In this document: piece by piece, positions 1 to 5,236 of the stretch
How the letters are laid out: each line of letters begins with the position of its first letter
How positions within the stretch are numbered: position 1 is the stretch's first letter
Assembly (NCBI GenBank): GCA_036620675.1
Contig: JAZHEE010000071.1
Strand: one strand, 5' to 3'
Length of the DNA stretch: 5,299 nucleotides
Origin: Jejubacter sp036620675
Lineage (GTDB): Bacteria > Pseudomonadota > Gammaproteobacteria > Enterobacterales > Enterobacteriaceae
Position numbers and translations under genes: made by a program
Notes under the pieces: model-generated
Database searches by the model: none
Seen by the model: only the letters and a program-made list of their open reading frames with translations
What the model was told of the DNA's origin: nothing

Positions 1-60
1 CCGGAGGAATATCGTCAACAACATTACCAGCCCGGGAGCTCAAAAAGTGTATGGAACTAA
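1..60 (+). CDS. C-terminal end of IS3-family transposase OrfB (partial)
   Basis: Frame 1 is open from the first base and reads PEEYRQQHYQPGSSKSVWN before a TAA at 58-60. A P-E-E-Y-R-type motif a short distance before the stop, followed by a basic/polar tail, is typical of the C-terminus of IS3-family OrfB (rve/DDE integrase fold) proteins. The stop lies 16 bases from the element tip, the usual arrangement. The DDE catalytic core is outside the window, so the assignment rests on the tail, the position and the TG...CA tip. It is a short fragment and could be a chance frame, but the three signals agree. Confidence 0.55.
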   Translation, partial: PEEYRQQHYQPGSSKSVWN

Positions 61-76
61 AGCGGGTCTATTTACA
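1..76 (+). mobile_element. Terminal end of an IS3-family insertion sequence (partial)
   Basis: This is the last 76 bases of an insertion sequence that begins outside the window. Read from the outside on the minus strand, the tip starts TGTAAATAGACCCGC at base 76, and TG...CA termini are typical of the IS3 family. A short open frame ending at 58-60 runs up to the tip, as an IS3 OrfB does. The junction lies inside the integrase gene: sequence from 77 upward reads as normal integrase. The stop codon that ends the integrase (72-74) is supplied by the element. The target duplication cannot be verified because the other end is outside the window. The IS3 subgroup is undetermined. Confidence 0.65.
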
Positions 77-809
77 TCAGGAGCTGCCACTCAATAAGAC
101 ACCGAGTCGGAACAGAAAGATTTGACATGACAAGAGTACGCATCAGCTTAGGTAATTCTTCTGGCCGCAGCGTCGGCATATTTTGTTTTTTGGGCTTTTC
201 AAAGGCCATTCCGATACCTGATGCTGGATTGGCATCAATCAGACCTGTGTTTACGGCATAAATCATTATCTCGTTAATGCGTTGCACCAGCCGACGTACA
301 GTCTCAAGCGCCCCACGAGCTTTGATTGGCTCAAGTGCTTCAACCAATGTTCGGGCTTTGATTTGCTGAACGGGGATCTCACCAATGGCAGGTAATACAT
401 CTTTCTCCAGTGAGCGCCAAATGTCTTTTGCGTAATCAGGGGTAACGCTTTTGCTTTTGAGTTGGAACCAGTTAGCGGCAACCGTCGAAAAAATACTGTC
501 CAGAGCGATTTGCTGCTCTTCCTCTGCAACTTCAGCTTGGACTTGGGGGTCGATGCCATTAGCTAACAAGGCAAGGTAATCCGCTCTTAATCCTCGGGCA
601 TCAGCAAGCGATAGGGCGGGGAAGGCACCGAGCCCCATCATTGTCCGCTGCTTTGTTGCAGGACGTTGATAGCGAAAGCGCCAGAGCTTTTTGCCACTAG
701 TCTTCACTATCAGGAAAAGCCCGTCGCCATCGTGTAGCGTTAGATCCTTCTCTAACGCCTTAGCGCGCAGAACTTCGGTGTTGGTAAGAGGGCGTGTTGT
801 CCGTGCCAC
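72..809 (-). pseudogene. int: P4-type tyrosine integrase, truncated by an insertion sequence
   Basis: This is the N-terminal part of a site-specific tyrosine recombinase of the P4/CP4 island type. Residues about 1-90 form the DUF4102 arm-binding domain (LTNTEV, then LHDGDGLFL, then KLWRFRYQRP, then LGAFPALSLADAR). Residues about 105-205 form the SAM-like core-binding domain (VAANWF through GLIDANPASGI). Translation starts at GTG (807-809), preceded by AAGGAG at 8 bases, so I prefer it. The frame ends after residue 245, just past LIEWQLL, where relatives continue with a T-L-V-R-P-S-E-A-type catalytic box I. All catalytic residues (R, K, H-x-x-R, Y) are therefore missing; family members are about 400 residues. 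The last codon and stop come from the IS3-family tip. The gene cannot encode an active recombinase, but the DNA-binding domains remain and a stable fragment could still bind the arm sites; that last point is speculation. Confidence 0.9.
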
Positions 810-817
810 AGTGGCCG

Positions 818-823
818 CTCCTT
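818..823 (-). promoter_or_regulatory. Ribosome binding site that decides the integrase GTG start
   Basis: The minus strand reads AAGGAG here, eight bases before the GTG at 807-809. No better placed in-frame ATG exists, so the site settles the start codon. Confidence 0.7.
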
Positions 824-829
824 CATGAA

Positions 830-881
830 TTGGTATACGCTTTTAGGTATACATCCTACCGTATACCTAAACGTATACCAA
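830..881. repeat. Large GTATACC inverted repeat upstream of the integrase
   Basis: TTGGTATACG...AGGTATAC (830-852) is mirrored by GTATACCT...CGTATACCAA (861-881). The arms match except for a two-base length difference in the T-rich middle. GTATAC therefore occurs four times in 52 bases, twice per arm, around an 8-base centre. The position immediately upstream of an integrase gene suits arm-type integrase sites or an autoregulatory operator. A further AGGTATAC lies at 1366-1373. Confidence 0.7.
853..881 (-). promoter_or_regulatory. Candidate sigma-70 promoter of the integrase
   Basis: On the minus strand TTGGTA (881-876) and TAGGAT (858-853) are separated by 17 bases, each matching four of six consensus positions. 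The pair lies wholly inside the GTATACC palindrome, so a protein bound there would block the promoter. That fits integrase autoregulation known for related island integrases. The boxes are imperfect, and other TATAC-containing positions nearby could serve as the -10. Confidence 0.35.
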
Positions 882-887
882 TAATCA

Positions 888-985
888 CCGGATTTAGCCG
901 GATATTCTCGGACAACGACAGATACAAAAAAGCCCGCATGGCTTGTGCCATGCGGGCTTCTAGGATTTTCCCGGACGTATCCGGA
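888..985. repeat. Phased CCGGA-type motifs on both sides of the terminator hairpin
   Basis: CCGGAT at 888-893, CCGGAT at 898-903 and TCGGAC at 908-913 are spaced exactly 10 bases apart, one DNA turn. Beyond the hairpin, CCGGAC (971-976) and TCCGGA (980-985) continue the theme. The 14-mers at 900-913 and 963-976 (GGATATTCTCGGAC and GGATTTTCCCGGAC) match at 12 positions as a direct repeat. Helical phasing suggests repeated binding of one protein to one face of the DNA. The function is unknown; directionality-factor or core-type sites near att are possible. Confidence 0.45.
926..959 (-). terminator. Strong intrinsic terminator, minus strand
   Basis: A perfect 13-bp stem (930-942 with 947-959, core AGCCCGCATGGC) with a 4-base loop is followed on the minus strand by six T residues (931-926). 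It would stop transcription arriving from the right before it enters the integrase promoter region. This is the arrangement expected where an upstream transcript reads toward an island integrase. The plus-strand orientation lacks a T run. Confidence 0.8.
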
Positions 986-1064
986 AGAGCAAGTGCTGGC
1001 GGAATCTGAATTGTTTTTGTAATTTATTGTTTTAATTGTGTTTAATTTTAATTTGAATTTACAC

Positions 1065-1084
1065 GGGTGCCATAGTGGGTGCCA
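1065..1084. repeat. GGGTGCCA direct repeat, possible integrase arm sites
   Basis: GGGTGCCA occurs at 1065-1072 and 1077-1084, a 12-base period. Paired short repeats of this kind next to an AT-rich tract are common as arm-type sites of P4-type integrases near att. The AT-rich tract here is 1009-1060. Their sequence differs from the GTATACC family, so they may belong to a different binding protein or to a second element. Confidence 0.4.
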
Positions 1085-1088
1085 ATAA

Positions 1089-1119
1089 ATTGATGTAACA
1101 GATTGATCAGTACATCAAT
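1089..1119. repeat. Perfect 9-bp palindrome with 13-base spacer
   Basis: ATTGATGTA (1089-1097) is mirrored by TACATCAAT (1111-1119). The arm centres are 22 bases apart, about two helical turns, suiting a dimeric regulator. Two segments here (1083-1095 and 1096-1108) match the IHF consensus YAANNNNTTGATW at all but the last position, so architectural bending is an alternative reading. No cognate protein is visible in the window. Confidence 0.45.
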
Positions 1120-1172
1120 GCATACTGCAAAATGATAACAAATTTAAGGATAGATACGGATTGCTTAAAAAT

Positions 1173-1273
1173 GTGCGTCACATGTGTCACTGGCGTCATA
1201 TCTTGCAAAATCAATGAGATACGATGGAACTTCGTGTCACATGGTGTGACGCGAGATGAAAAAGTGTCACATG
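1173..1273. repeat. Cluster of GTGTCAC(ATG) iteron-like motifs
   Basis: GCGTCACATG (1175-1184), GTGTCACTGG (1184-1193), GTGTCACATG (1234-1243) and GTGTCACATG (1264-1273) are in the same orientation. An inverted GTGTGAC lies at 1244-1250 and a weaker GGCGTCAT at 1192-1199. The middle copy is part of a palindrome, GTCACA-TGG-TGTGAC (1236-1250), which extends to nine bases per arm with one mismatch. About six related heptamers in 100 gene-free bases is far above chance. The cluster may be binding sites for a replication initiator, an excisionase or a repressor. Confidence 0.55.
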
Positions 1274-1275
1274 TA

Positions 1276-1768
1276 AAGCGTTAAATTTTAGAAAACCTAA
1301 CCAGTTTGGTTGGGGGACGTTGCTATTTTTCGTGCCACATTATCAGCTCATACATGCTCATTGATAGGTATACACTGTGATTATCTGACGGCATTTTCGC
1401 AACAGAAAAACTTGTGTAACCTTATCGGGTACTAACTCACGAAGTTTTAATATATTGATTTTACGTAGATCAAACTGCTCTGCACCAGAGGACCGCAGCA
1501 TAAACGCTATTTATTCAACAAAGCCCAAGGGATATCCCGCAACTGCATACTCAATGCATTGATCACCTCAAGTAAGATAGGAAACATTGCGCACTTGTTG
1601 CAGCTTATCTGTGGAACTCGTCATCAGGTCCCCCCCTTTGGACTAGCTACATAGACGTGGGGAGTGTTATCTATAGGGTATAGGACACGAAATATGATAT
1701 TTTTATAAAAAAATCAGTGTGTTACGAGGTGTTGTGTTTTTTTATGGCTGCTGTTGAAGCTAATTCAT
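1276..1768. other. Gene-poor stretch with transposon debris
   Basis: I see no convincing gene here. It contains a possible IS terminal repeat at 1508-1525, a C7 tract at 1630-1636, and short open frames of 37 to 47 codons without ribosome binding sites. One minus-strand frame (1358-1501) starts just inside the IS-like repeat and would encode 47 residues. Another (1507-1620) runs through the repeat and ends with PWALLNK and a TAG. Neither is recognisable. The look is of a scar left by insertion and deletion. Confidence 0.4.
1508..1525 (-). mobile_element. IS903-type (IS5 family) terminal inverted repeat, solitary
   Basis: The minus strand reads GGCTTTGTTGAATAAATA. As I remember it, the IS903 terminal repeat is GGCTTTGTTGAATAAATC, a match at the first 17 of 18 bases. 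Such a match is very unlikely by chance. No mirrored copy and no full transposase follow on either side, and the adjacent bases differ from IS903 as I know it. It is best read as the end of a decayed IS5-family relative whose body, extending toward lower coordinates, has been deleted or diverged. Confidence 0.45.
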
Positions 1769-1804
1769 GATCGTTTTGGACGATCGATAGATCTTGATTG
1801 ATCT
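1769..1804. promoter_or_regulatory. Four clustered GATC (Dam) sites in two tandem hairpins
   Basis: GATC occurs at 1769, 1782, 1790 and 1800, four copies in 35 bases where about one per 256 is expected. They form two adjacent inverted repeats: GATCGT-TTTGG-ACGATC (1769-1785) and AGATC-TTGATT-GATCT (1789-1804). The cluster lies about 90 bases upstream of the first gene of the plus-strand set and just upstream of an AT-rich promoter-like zone. It could be an operator whose occupancy depends on Dam methylation, as in agn43 or pap, or simply two operator half-palindromes. Confidence 0.4.
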
Positions 1805-1827
1805 GTAAAACCAATTTTATTTTTTCC

Positions 1828-1835
1828 TATATAAA
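1828..1835 (+). promoter_or_regulatory. Possible -10 element for the three-gene plus-strand set
   Basis: CTATATAAAAG offers TATATA (1828-1833) or TATAAA (1830-1835) about 57-60 bases upstream of the first start codon. No good -35 box sits 16-18 bases upstream, so an activator or another sigma factor may be needed, or the true promoter may be elsewhere. Confidence 0.3.
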
Positions 1836-1891
1836 AGGGATATTGCTCCTAAATAGCTATATGGATTGATTTATAAACTTCGGAGCATTGA

Positions 1892-2062
1892 ATGAAAGAT
1901 ACCATTTTAGGCTTAATAATCATGATTATCGGAGGCGCAGGATGGTTAACATCTGTTATCTCTGATGCGTCTAATAATCGTTTTGGATGGGTACTTGTTG
2001 ATGTGTTAGTTTTCCCATTAGGAGCGATAAGAGGAATAGCAATGTGGTTTGGATGGTATTAA
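1892..2062 (+). CDS. Small hydrophobic membrane protein, 56 residues
   Basis: ATG at 1892 is preceded by GGAG six bases upstream. The product is 56 residues and mostly hydrophobic. It has two likely membrane helices, residues about 4-22 (ILGLIIMIIGGAGWLTSVI) and about 33-53, joined by a short polar loop (SDASNNR). The first helix carries a GG pair and further glycines that favour close helix packing. The C-terminus ends in aromatic residues (MWFGWY). It is the first of three closely spaced plus-strand genes; the next start is 34 bases after its stop. TGCTCC at 1844-1849 can pair with GGAGCA at 1882-1887, which covers the ribosome binding site, a weak six-base pairing. I do not recognise the family. 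A small toxin, an exclusion peptide or a subunit of a larger membrane complex are possibilities without direct support. Confidence 0.65.
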   Translation: MKDTILGLIIMIIGGAGWLTSVISDASNNRFGWVLVDVLVFPLGAIRGIAMWFGWY

Positions 2063-2096
2063 CTCCATTCTGGAAATTAATAACGGAGACGTGAAT

Positions 2097-2402
2097 ATGA
2101 AAAATTATATTAATTTATTAACTGTATTGTGCTTAACAGGATGTGCCGCTAACCCCAGTCACCCACAGTTAGAAAGTAAACTCCAAAAAGAAATTTATTC
2201 TAAATATAATTTACTGACGCCAAGTGATGTTACCATCTTAAATATTGAAGGGGAGAGAAATTACTCATACTTAGATTTAAAATATAAGGCAAAAATTGTT
2301 GATGGAAGGATGCTGAATTGCACTTCTAAATATGTTCATGATGTTACCATGATTATTGGTTTGGATTATATAACAAACACAGTTTGTGTTGCGGAGAAAT
2401 AA
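2097..2402 (+). CDS. Small lipoprotein of unknown function, 101 residues
   Basis: I choose the ATG at 2097 rather than the in-frame ATG at 2049. It follows GGAG by eight bases, and it places a proper signal peptide at the N-terminus. The signal reads MKNYINLLTVLCLTGC: basic start, hydrophobic core, and lipobox L-T-G-C with the lipidated cysteine at residue 16. Alanine follows the cysteine, so by the Lol sorting rule the protein should go to the outer membrane. The mature part is about 86 residues, polar, and contains two further cysteines (in LNCTSKY and NTVCVAEK) that could form a disulfide in the periplasm. No known domain is recognisable. It lies between two membrane-protein genes, so all three products are envelope-directed. 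The codon use is AT-rich, unlike the integrase. Confidence 0.75.
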   Translation: MKNYINLLTVLCLTGCAANPSHPQLESKLQKEIYSKYNLLTPSDVTILNIEGERNYSYLDLKYKAKIVDGRMLNCTSKYVHDVTMIIGLDYITNTVCVAEK

Positions 2403-2489
2403 TGTTGATAATATTTATTAAATATTGAATTGATAGTGGGTAACTAAGTATTAAATTAAATGCGAACTGAATGCTATAGGAGGGCGATT

Positions 2490-2984
2490 ATGAAATTAAT
2501 ATCCAAAATCTATAGGGAGATTGATGAGAAAAATTTATCAAGACTTAGTTTTGTTATACTTATACTGTCTTATTATGTTTTTCATAGTGTGGTTATGCTT
2601 ATAATAACTATGTTTAATGTAAATATTAGTAAAAATGGAATTGGAGCTATTTTTCGCGAATTGGGAGGCTTTATATTCATACCTGCAAACACAATATTTT
2701 TAGTTGCTTTTTGCTATATTATGTTCATTAGGGCATATGCAATACAAACAGGTATGTTAAGAAAAGGTATTATGACACTTATTGTTCTTAGCGTTCTTCC
2801 ATTTCTCCTTTTTTGCCTTAAAGATGAGTTCGTATCAAATCCTGAGCGCGATCTTTTCCCAATAGCACTGAGATACATATATTTCAAAGAAGATTTATCA
2901 GTAAGTTTGGGATTTAATTGGCAGATAATAGATATTCTTCTTCCGCTGCTATTGTTACTACCTAAAAATAAAGTCACAATTTAA
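2490..2984 (+). CDS. Integral membrane protein of unknown function, 164 residues
   Basis: A near-perfect AGGAGG (2478-2483) sits six bases before the ATG at 2490, so I prefer it to the in-frame ATG at 2460, which has no such site. The product begins with a positively charged amphipathic stretch (MKLISKIYREIDEKNLSR). Likely membrane helices follow at residues about 20-41, 59-81, 94-110 and 144-158. Loop 111-140 is charged and carries KDEFVSNPERD. The C-terminus (PKNKVTI) is short and basic. No enzyme motif is visible. It follows the lipoprotein gene by 87 bases; that gap holds an AT-only palindrome (2410-2426) but no clear promoter, so co-transcription is plausible. It is strongly AT-rich. It might be a transporter-like or exclusion protein, but I cannot assign a family. 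Confidence 0.7.
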   Translation: MKLISKIYREIDEKNLSRLSFVILILSYYVFHSVVMLIITMFNVNISKNGIGAIFRELGGFIFIPANTIFLVAFCYIMFIRAYAIQTGMLRKGIMTLIVLSVLPFLLFCLKDEFVSNPERDLFPIALRYIYFKEDLSVSLGFNWQIIDILLPLLLLLPKNKVTI

Positions 2985-3009
2985 TTTATTTCATACTGTG
3001 TGTTTTTTT

Positions 3010-3048
3010 GAGAGTTGACGGTGATTTCCTAAACAACCGTTAACTCTC
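3010..3048. terminator. Hairpin between convergent genes, possible terminator
   Basis: GAGAGTTGACGGT (3010-3022) pairs with ACCGTTAACTCTC (3036-3048) around a 13-base loop: twelve Watson-Crick pairs and one G-U pair in plus-strand RNA. It sits between the ends of the plus-strand set (2984) and the minus-strand pair (3083). A T run (3003-3009) precedes rather than follows the stem on the plus strand, and the minus strand has an A run after it, so it is not a canonical intrinsic terminator. Confidence 0.45.
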
Positions 3049-3082
3049 TCCTGAATATTCATAACTCGAATATATTGTTGTA

Positions 3083-3712
3083 TTATTCCCATTTGTATTT
3101 TCTATCATTTAAAACCTCGTTTGCAAAAGAAATTCTTGCCTCATTCAATGATTTGAATTTAAATGAGCGACATCTATATGGTGGACTTCCAGCGAGAATA
3201 GATTTGGCAACACCCATCTTAGAAAGATTCCGTCCAAAAGAGGTACGATTTGTTCCCCGATATTCTTCACTACGAGTGAAAATTTCATAGAGATTTACAG
3301 ATGGAACAATCAGACACCAGCCTTGTTCTGGTGTGGAGATATATCCCCTTTGTAAGCATTTAAACATAAATTGTTGAACATCGGTGAGTTCTTGCTGGCT
3401 AGTTGAAGGTGGTGTTGCTGTATAGTAGCGGATTTTCACACCATTAATATTTTTAATATGACTGTAGAGAGATATATTTTCAGCAGCTATGGCAAGGTCT
3501 TCTTTGGTGCATTTGAATGTTTTACAAAGATCACATTCATAAAAAATACTATCATGAGTCTCGGTATCAAGATGATTAATCCATATCTTGATTTTATTTG
3601 CCAGCGCCTGAGTATATGGAAGATAAATATCTTTAGTGTCAGAGTCCCCCTCACTTTGTTGCATGGGGTTAATTCCAAGCCTTTTATGCAAAGATGATAA
3701 ATATGTATTCAT
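3083..3712 (-). CDS. Unknown 209-residue protein coupled to the DUF927 ATPase
   Basis: ATG at 3710-3712 follows AGGA by nine bases, and that site lies in the end of the upstream DUF927 gene. The two genes are five bases apart, so they should be translated from one message. The product is soluble, with no signal or membrane segment. Residues 58-68 hold C-D-L-C-K-T-F-K-C (Cys60, Cys63, Cys68), a possible small metal-binding knuckle, though with only three close cysteines. The C-terminal part (about 150-208: YRGTNRTSFGRNLSKMG, then PYRCRSFKFKSL) is basic. It resembles in style the winged-helix tails of phage and satellite primases, where F-G-R-x-L-x-K-M-G-type helices bind DNA. The context suggests an accessory replication or DNA-binding protein. 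This is inference; I do not recognise a named family. Confidence 0.7.
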   Translation of the reverse strand: MNTYLSSLHKRLGINPMQQSEGDSDTKDIYLPYTQALANKIKIWINHLDTETHDSIFYECDLCKTFKCTKEDLAIAAENISLYSHIKNINGVKIRYYTATPPSTSQQELTDVQQFMFKCLQRGYISTPEQGWCLIVPSVNLYEIFTRSEEYRGTNRTSFGRNLSKMGVAKSILAGSPPYRCRSFKFKSLNEARISFANEVLNDRKYKWE

Positions 3713-3717
3713 ATATA

Positions 3718-5190
3718 TTAATCCTTATTATTTTCAGCGTCACAAAAACAAATGGGATAAACTCTGTACTGCTGCCCTTCAATCCTTACCCGAATACTAC
3801 CACTTTGATTATTTTCCTGGAGTTTCAGAACTCCAGCCTCGGTTAATGCCTTAATAGAACGCTTAAAATCATAGCCTCGTGTGGCCTCACGAAATCCTGC
3901 CGAAGTGAACAGATATACTTTCCCCCCAGTCGGGGATTCGTCCCACCAGCCAGCACGTTCATTAATAAATCTGTTTGATGGATAACCTTCTTTACTGCTA
4001 AACCGACTGTCACTATAACGCTCAATAAAATCACGGACTTGCTGGAGAATATTCTGTCCTTCCAGTGGCACATTACCTACTGATGTTAACCATGACTGAA
4101 ATATTGAAATCATAGTGTTCGTTGCATAACCGGCTTCCCACCCTGTCAGTCCGAATTTAGTGGCGAGTTCTCCTGCCAGTGCTAGCAATGCAAAACGTCT
4201 CGCAACACGCCTGGCCTGTCCACTCGCGTTAACTGGGTTAAATTCCTTGAGGGATTCAAATTTATGGAAATGAGTGGATAATTTTAACTTGCCATTCACC
4301 AGGCGAGAAAGAAATGTACGCCCTGTAACGCCGTAATTGATTTTTGATTGGGCTTTAAGATGTTCTGATAGTTCAGCACCAGAGTTAAAGTGATGAAGAT
4401 TATCCCATGCACCATGAATCCGTTGAGCAGAAATATCCACTAACCTTACGGCTTGTCCTGCTTTAGCATTTTCACCAGAGAGTTGAATAGTTGCAGAAGT
4501 AGTTAATTCACCACTTGAGATAACTGCTGTTTTCCAGTGAGCTATGGCGCGTGCTGTCCCTCTTTTTGATGCGCGTTGCTTACCTTGTCCATTACCAAGA
4601 GCGTAGATAATTTGTCCTACTTCACGGGGATTACATTCGCTAATTTCATCCAAAGCTAACAACGTACCATTAAACATAGATGCAGCCCCTTCAATACCAT
4701 TCGCAGTAGCTCGCCAGCTACGCATATAGTTAGGGCTTCCCCAGACAGAGCAGGCAACCTGGACAAGAGTAGTTTTACCTGTAGATGAGTCACCATAAAA
4801 ATGCAAGCCTCCACTTTCTGCGTGGCAGGGTTCGATCAATGGACCAGAGAAAGCACAACAAATGGCAGTGGTCAATAACGGGTTACCTACAGCAAGTGCT
4901 GCAATATTATTGCGCCATTCTTCTGTAGTTCCGCTGTTGGAGTAAATATTAATAGGATCATCTGTTGACTGAAAGACAATCTCATTCTGTTTATGGATTC
5001 CGTAGGTGATATCTGGCATGACGAAAACATCTTCAAACCAGCCTAATTGTGGTGTGCAACGTATTTTTTTATCTGGAACGGTACCGGATAAATAGATATT
5101 CAAAAGTTTATTACTGGATATTTTTACGCCGAAAGACAGTAATATTCCACGAACAGGTTCACCATTACCGCTCAGGAGTTCCATAGGCAT
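3718..5190 (-). CDS. DUF927-family AAA+/helicase-like ATPase, probably N-terminally damaged
   Basis: This is an NTPase of the DUF927 family, found in prophages, P4-like satellites and genomic islands, usually with primase or toprim parts and thought to act in element replication. Numbering from the ATG at 5190, residues 1-30 are the family motif M-P-M-E-L-L-S-G-N-G. Walker A is GDSSTGKTT (133-141) and Walker B is TLLALDEI (176-183, acidic pair D181-E182). A sensor-like TAVISSGE lies at 221-228, a possible arginine-finger patch RRVARRF at 327-333, and a winged-helix-like end (AGFREATRGYDFKRSI, about 431-446). The core ATPase motifs look intact. The start is doubtful: the ATG has no ribosome binding site, and family-like residues continue upstream (GKKQKWA) to a TGA at 5266-5268. 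Relatives are typically longer at the N-terminus, so the gene may be frameshifted or truncated. Confidence 0.85.
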   Translation of the reverse strand: MPMELLSGNGEPVRGILLSFGVKISSNKLLNIYLSGTVPDKKIRCTPQLGWFEDVFVMPDITYGIHKQNEIVFQSTDDPINIYSNSGTTEEWRNNIAALAVGNPLLTTAICCAFSGPLIEPCHAESGGLHFYGDSSTGKTTLVQVACSVWGSPNYMRSWRATANGIEGAASMFNGTLLALDEISECNPREVGQIIYALGNGQGKQRASKRGTARAIAHWKTAVISSGELTTSATIQLSGENAKAGQAVRLVDISAQRIHGAWDNLHHFNSGAELSEHLKAQSKINYGVTGRTFLSRLVNGKLKLSTHFHKFESLKEFNPVNASGQARRVARRFALLALAGELATKFGLTGWEAGYATNTMISIFQSWLTSVGNVPLEGQNILQQVRDFIERYSDSRFSSKEGYPSNRFINERAGWWDESPTGGKVYLFTSAGFREATRGYDFKRSIKALTEAGVLKLQENNQSGSIRVRIEGQQYRVYPICFCDAENNKD

Positions 5191-5236
5191 AGCCCATTTT
5201 TGTTTTTTTCCGAGAGGGTTGGTTGTAGTGGCATAG

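Noticed and set aside
266..559. Minus-strand open frame of 97 codons
   Set aside because: It lies wholly within the integrase gene in another frame on the same strand; the integrase frame has clear domain motifs.
794..1009. Plus-strand open frame of 71 codons across the integrase upstream region
   Set aside because: It runs through the palindrome and the terminator hairpin, has no ribosome binding site, and its product is non-protein-like low-complexity sequence.
1173..1273. GTGTCAC motifs read as CRP sites
   Set aside because: No copy shows TGTGA and TCACA half-sites with the required six-base spacing.
1173..1273. Repeat cluster as a CRISPR array
   Set aside because: Repeats are only 7-10 bases, unevenly spaced and in mixed orientation.
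1358..1501. Minus-strand open frame of 47 codons just inside the IS-like repeat
   Set aside because: No ribosome binding site and no recognisable transposase motif; kept only as part of the transposon-debris description.
2410..2426. AT-only perfect palindrome AATATTTATTAAATATT as a terminator
   Set aside because: The stem contains no G-C pairs and no T run follows; such palindromes are frequent in very AT-rich spacers.
2714..2977. Minus-strand open frame of 87 codons
   Set aside because: It is the complement of the 164-residue membrane protein gene, which has a near-perfect ribosome binding site and clear membrane helices.
3458..3854. Plus-strand open frames opposite the minus-strand pair
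   Set aside because: They are antisense shadows of the 209-residue gene and the DUF927 gene, without ribosome binding sites or recognisable motifs.
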